From positions 496,001-560,000 of the forward strand of contig NZ_JBFUPW010000003.1 of assembly GCF_041360795.1 (NCBI RefSeq): a stretch of 64,000 bases of DNA, written 5' to 3'. Positions within the stretch are counted from its first letter, which is position 1, and each line of letters starts with the position of its first letter. Source of the stretch: Arthrobacter_E sp041360795 (GTDB lineage Bacteria; Actinomycetota; Actinomycetes; Actinomycetales; Micrococcaceae). The position numbers and the translations under genes were made by a program. Shown here one piece after another: positions 60,907 to 64,000 of this stretch. The notes under the pieces are model-generated. The model was given only the letters and a program-made list of their open reading frames with translations, did no database searches and was not told the origin of the DNA.

Positions 60907-61269
60907 TCAGGCGCTGACGTACACCTTGCGCAGCGTCTCGTGCACGGTCCAGACGGTGCGCTGGCCCTCCCGCAGGCGCACGAGGTCGCCCGGCCCGACG
61001 TCCAGCGTGTGCGTGACCGCGCCGTCCTCCCCCTGGAAATTGATCCGGGCCGAGCCGCTGAGCACAACGAACACCTCTTCGGCCTCCACGTCCGTGGCGA
61101 CGCCCGGGGTCATCTCCCAGATGCCCACGCCCGAGCCGTCGAGGTCCTCGAGCTCCAGGACGGCCGCCGTGGGCGAACCACTCAGGACCTGCTCGGCCGG
61201 CAGGGCCTCGTGGACCAGTTCGGCGGTGGGGACGTGGCGCAGCGCTGCGGCCGGGGATGTGATTCCCAT
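60907..61269 (-). CDS. Small cupin-domain protein
   Basis: A 120-residue single-cupin protein. The pattern GIWEMTPGVATDVEAEEVFVVLSGSARI, followed by DVGPGDLVRLREGQRTVWTVHETLRKVYV, resembles the cupin_3 (DUF861) family. The metal-binding motif is reduced: a Glu in EAEEVF and a possible His in VHETL are the only ligands visible. ATG 61269 has AGGAGAATC just upstream, which decides the start. The substrate is unknown. It is divergent from the next gene. Confidence 0.78.
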   Translation of the reverse strand: MGITSPAAALRHVPTAELVHEALPAEQVLSGSPTAAVLELEDLDGSGVGIWEMTPGVATDVEAEEVFVVLSGSARINFQGEDGAVTHTLDVGPGDLVRLREGQRTVWTVHETLRKVYVSA

Positions 61270-61475
61270 GATTCTCCTGCTCGGGTGAGGTGCGATGGCT
61301 GTCCGCATACTATACCGAGCAGTCCAGTTTGCGGAAGGGTCACCACCGGGCAGGGGCGGGGTGCCGACGACTGGCCGCGGGTGCAGAATGGCGGAAGGGC
61401 TGGATGCCGGTTCGGGTGTCCTGGCAGGGATCGGCTGCTCCGTGGGCGACCCGGCCCCGCGGCAAGGAGGCAGGC

Positions 61476-62225
61476 ATGAGGATTGCCATCGCAGGAGGCA
61501 GTGGCACCGTGGGCGAGCGTGTCACGCGGGCCGTCCGGAAGCGGGGGCACGAGGCGGTGGTGCTGTCGCGCGCGTCCGGCGTGGACGTCCGTGACTCCGG
61601 GGCTGTCCGCCGGGCGCTGGAGGGGGCGGACGCCGTCGTCGACGTGCTGAACATCAGCACTCTGAATGTCGACCGCGCCACCGAGTTCTTCACCGCCGCC
61701 ACCGCGACCCTGCTGGACGCGGAGAAGGTGGCAGGCGTCGGGCATCATGTGGCGCTGTCGATCGTCGGTGTGGACCGTGCGCCGCACGGTTACTACGCGG
61801 CCAAGCTGGCCCAGGAGCGCCTGGTGGAGTCCGGCGACGTCCCGTGGAGCATCCAGCGTGCCACGCAGTTCCACGACTTCGCCCGGCAGATGTACGACGG
61901 CGCGCGGCTGGGTCCGCTGCACCTGGCGCCCCGCGGGCGGGTCCAGCCGGTCAGCGTCGAGGAGGTCGCGGACCGTCTGGTGGAGGTCGTCGAAGGCGGT
62001 CCCGCCGGACGGGTGGCCGACCTCGCCGGACCGCAGGAGGAGAGTCTGGAGCGGATGGTGCGGGCCTATGCACGTGCACAGGGGGCGGGTGGCTGGGTCC
62101 CCGCGATCTCCTTGCCCGGTGGACTCGGCCGGGCACAACGGGACGGGTCGCTGCTGCCCGGCCCCGGCGCGATCCTTGGCCGGCAGACGTTCGACGCGTG
62201 GCTGAGCGGGCCGGATCGGGATTGA
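61476..62225 (+). CDS. NAD(P)-binding (NmrA/SDR-like) protein
   Basis: A 249-residue atypical SDR. The dinucleotide loop is MRIAIAGGSGTVGERVTRAV (GGSGTVG), and the second glycine-rich part HVALSIVGVDRAPHGYYAAKLAQER has the YxxxK pair in YYAAK. The N-terminal part is conserved, and the substrate domain is short. Such proteins act as redox sensors or reductases. ATG 61476 has GGAGG 7 bp upstream. The following 177 bp hold an inverted repeat (62234-62261) and the promoter of the next small gene. Confidence 0.82.
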   Translation: MRIAIAGGSGTVGERVTRAVRKRGHEAVVLSRASGVDVRDSGAVRRALEGADAVVDVLNISTLNVDRATEFFTAATATLLDAEKVAGVGHHVALSIVGVDRAPHGYYAAKLAQERLVESGDVPWSIQRATQFHDFARQMYDGARLGPLHLAPRGRVQPVSVEEVADRLVEVVEGGPAGRVADLAGPQEESLERMVRAYARAQGAGGWVPAISLPGGLGRAQRDGSLLPGPGAILGRQTFDAWLSGPDRD

Positions 62226-62233
62226 TGCCTCGC

Positions 62234-62261
62234 GGAGTATGTGATGGACAACACATACTCC
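62234..62261. repeat. Inverted repeat after NAD(P)-binding gene
   Basis: GGAGTATGTG (62234-62243) pairs with CACATACTCC (62252-62261) around 8 bases, 8 bp after the stop. It is A/T-richer than the neighbouring hairpins and could be an operator or a terminator. Confidence 0.5.
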
Positions 62262-62402
62262 TCTCGGGATGTCTGTGCACCGGCGGCGAGTACAGAGATT
62301 CCAACGATCGTTGTTCACCTGCACATGGGGAGCCCGTGACCGGTTTTCTAGGCTTGAAGACAAGCTTTCAGAGAACTAGCAAGACAACGAGGGGTTTCAA
62401 CG

Positions 62403-62603
62403 ATGAAGCGCATCGCCTTGGTCCATGAACGTGCCGTCTCCACTGCGGAGACCGGCGCTCACTGCCCGGCCTCGGGCCACTGGTTCCCGGAGGGCGATCC
62501 CTCCAAGGAGCAGTTCATCCCTGAGGGGCACGTGCTTCCCATGGTGGACGGGCGTCCCGCCGTGTGGGTGCGGCGGTCGAGCCGTGCCGCCCAGATGGCC
62601 TGA
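62403..62603 (+). CDS. Small 66-residue conserved-looking protein
   Basis: A 66-residue soluble protein (start MKRIALVHERAVSTAETG, then CPASGHWFPEGDPS, then HVLPMVDGRPAVWVRR). One Cys and several His and Trp residues are present, but no known motif. GAGG lies ~12 bp before ATG. It has a clean promoter-like space and a strong 15-bp terminator hairpin after it, so it is a real gene and not noise. The function is unknown. Confidence 0.62.
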   Translation: MKRIALVHERAVSTAETGAHCPASGHWFPEGDPSKEQFIPEGHVLPMVDGRPAVWVRRSSRAAQMA

Positions 62604-62651
62604 CGCCGGAAAGCGCGAGGGGATTCCCTCCGCATCGCCCGATGCGCCTGA

Positions 62652-62686
62652 AGGATGCCGCCGGACCGAGAGTCCGGCGGCATCCT
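62652..62686. terminator. Bidirectional terminator hairpin
   Basis: AGGATGCCGCCGGAC (62652-62666) pairs perfectly with its complement at 62672-62686 around a 5-base loop. It lies between the convergent 66-residue gene and the MHS transporter gene. Confidence 0.8.
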
Positions 62687-62712
62687 GCATTTCTCGGAGG
62701 TTCCACGGGAGT

Positions 62713-64000
62713 TCAGTTCCGCGGCGCGTCCAGATCGCTCAGCTTGAGTTCCTTCGTCTCTTTGGCGCAGGCCACCGCGATGATCGAGATGACTCCCATG
62801 AGCGCCAGGTAGAGGCCGATCGCCAGCCCGCTGCCGAAGGCCTGGTACAGCGCCAGGGCGACGATCGGGGAGAGCGAGCCCGCCACGAGGGAGGCCAGGT
62901 TGTAGGCGATCGACGTTCCTGAGTAGCGCACCGACGTCGGGAAGAGCTCGGAGAAGAAGGCGCCGATCACCGAGCTGTAGGCGGCGAAGATCAGGAGGCC
63001 GCCCACGGCCGCCAGGATGATCATCCCGGGATTCCTGGTGTCCAGCAGGGCGAAGAAGGCGAAGCCCCAGGCCACCGTGGCGACGGAGGCGGCGATCATG
63101 ACCGGCTTGCGGCCGATCCGGTCCGCGAGGATCGCGAGCAGCGGGATGGCCACCACGGCTACGGCCTGACCGATCATCACGGCGTTCAGGCCGACCTGGC
63201 GGTTCAGCTTCAGGATCTCCGTGACGTAGGTGATGATGAACAGCGAGTAGATGTAGAAGCCGGCGTTCTCGCCCATCCGGCTGCCCGCCGCGATGAGGAT
63301 CTCCCGCCAGTGCTTGCGGAAGACGGTGAAGACCGGCTGCTTGGCCGCCGCGCCGTGCTGCGCCTCGGCCTGCGCCTGCGACGCCTTGAAGAGCGGCGTC
63401 TCCTGGACATACAGCCGCAGGATGAGGCCGATGATCACGAGCACGGCGGACATGCCGAAGGCGATGCGCCAGCCCCAGGCGAGGAACTCGGCCTGCGGCA
63501 GCGTGGCGGAGAGGATCGCCAGGACGCCGGCGGCCAGGAGGTTGCCGAGCGGAGGGCCGACGTTCGGCCAGGAGGCCCAGAAGGCGCGCCTGGTGCTGTC
63601 GTCGCTGTATTCGGAGACGAGAAGCACCGCGCCTCCCCATTCGCCGCCGAGGGCGAAGCCCTGCACCAGGCGGAGGAAGAGCAGTATCAGGGGAGCCCAG
63701 ACGCCGATCGAAGCGTAGGGCGGGATGACGGCGATCAGGGCGGTGGCGATGCCCATGAGCAGGAGGCTGGCCACCAGGGTGGTCTTGCGGCCGTGCTTGT
63801 CGCCGTAGTGGCCGAGGACCAGTGCGCCCAGTGGCCGCGCCACGAAGCCGGCCGCGAAGGTGCCCATGGCCAGCATGGTGCTCACCACGGGGTCTCCCGT
63901 GGGGAAGAACAGCTTGTTGAAGACCAGGGCGGCGGCCGTGCCGTACAGGAAGAAGTCGTACCACTCGACGGCGGTGCCGGCCAGACTGGAGGCTGCGACC
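62713..64000 (-). CDS. MHS-family MFS transporter, 5' end missing
   Basis: At least 429 residues of a metabolite:proton symporter; the start lies beyond the window. The frame is open to the last bases, and the visible upstream part reads AASSLAGTAVEWYDFFLYG, the typical first helix of this family. Other marks: GHYGDKHGRKTTL, RLVQGFALGGEWGGAVLLVSE, and the C-terminal half around ADRIGRKPVM. It probably imports an organic acid or osmolyte (family members include ProP, KgtP and shikimate transporters). The stop is at 62713. Confidence 0.9.
   Translation of the reverse strand, partial: VAASSLAGTAVEWYDFFLYGTAAALVFNKLFFPTGDPVVSTMLAMGTFAAGFVARPLGALVLGHYGDKHGRKTTLVASLLLMGIATALIAVIPPYASIGVWAPLILLFLRLVQGFALGGEWGGAVLLVSEYSDDSTRRAFWASWPNVGPPLGNLLAAGVLAILSATLPQAEFLAWGWRIAFGMSAVLVIIGLILRLYVQETPLFKASQAQAEAQHGAAAKQPVFTVFRKHWREILIAAGSRMGENAGFYIYSLFIITYVTEILKLNRQVGLNAVMIGQAVAVVAIPLLAILADRIGRKPVMIAASVATVAWGFAFFALLDTRNPGMIILAAVGGLLIFAAYSSVIGAFFSELFPTSVRYSGTSIAYNLASLVAGSLSPIVALALYQAFGSGLAIGLYLALMGVISIIAVACAKETKELKLSDLDAPRN

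Overview
The window is about 64 kb of GC-rich chromosomal DNA from a Gram-positive actinobacterium. It most resembles the family Micrococcaceae (Arthrobacter and relatives). Evidence: the dacB, DUF2342 metalloprotease, tilS, hpt, ftsH, folE-P-B-K, DUF3180, DUF2520, panC order; lysS followed by a tiny membrane gene, lsr2 and clpC; a mycobacterial-type single-domain ArgA; disA near radA; and frequent GTG starts. Several genes start about 6-8 bases after a -10 hexamer, which suggests leaderless mRNAs. Species cannot be fixed from sequence reading alone. There is no rRNA, CRISPR array, transposase or prophage. One tRNA gene (Lys, UUU) is present. An 8-base assembly gap (22008-22015) lies inside a hairpin.

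Layout. 1-6.0 kb: 3' end of serS, an AbiEi/DUF559-type nuclease-like gene flanked by related palindromes, a DUF3592 membrane protein, a HAD phosphatase, and a minus-strand four-gene unit encoding a long WXG100 (type VII secretion) protein, an unknown partner, an RDD membrane protein and an HTH protein. 6.2-20.2 kb: ppa, then a plus-strand housekeeping series for cell wall, tRNA modification and purine salvage, a GH32 fructosidase that looks inserted between hpt and ftsH, ftsH, the complete folE-folP-folB-folK folate block and panC. 20.4-23.9 kb: a DHA2 drug exporter and two tandem alpha/beta hydrolases. 24-28.9 kb: lysS, lsr2 and clpC. 29-32.3 kb: argA and the PTS-type dihydroxyacetone kinase genes dhaK-dhaL-dhaM. 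32.4-39 kb: mutY, an unknown anchored protein, disA, an ArsR/SRPBCC pair, radA and an FUSC-type exporter. 39.1-43.5 kb: pstSCAB behind PHO boxes. 43.6-51.1 kb: a repressor-controlled MFS transporter and a tricarboxylate transporter (tctCBA) divergent from a CitA/CitB-type two-component system. 51.3-54 kb: PiT/DUF47 phosphate transport, an unknown gene and tRNA-Lys. 54.1-64 kb: an accessory-looking stretch with a GNAT, an EEP nuclease, three GntR/FCD regulators, an XRE-TPR regulator, tdk, a cupin, an NAD(P)-binding protein, a 66-residue protein and an incomplete MHS transporter.

The most unusual feature is a set of long, nearly perfect inverted repeats between genes. Arms are typically 13-28 bp, mostly without a T-tract, and usually sit at gene ends, often between convergent genes. 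Several share a core (CCCACGG plus its complement, or TTTCCGYYGAAAC), so they look like a dispersed repeat family and not simply independent terminators. Other points of interest are the WXG100 locus, a perfect palindrome inside the GH32 coding region that forces rare codons, and a GACATTT motif shared by the regulators at 54-59 kb.
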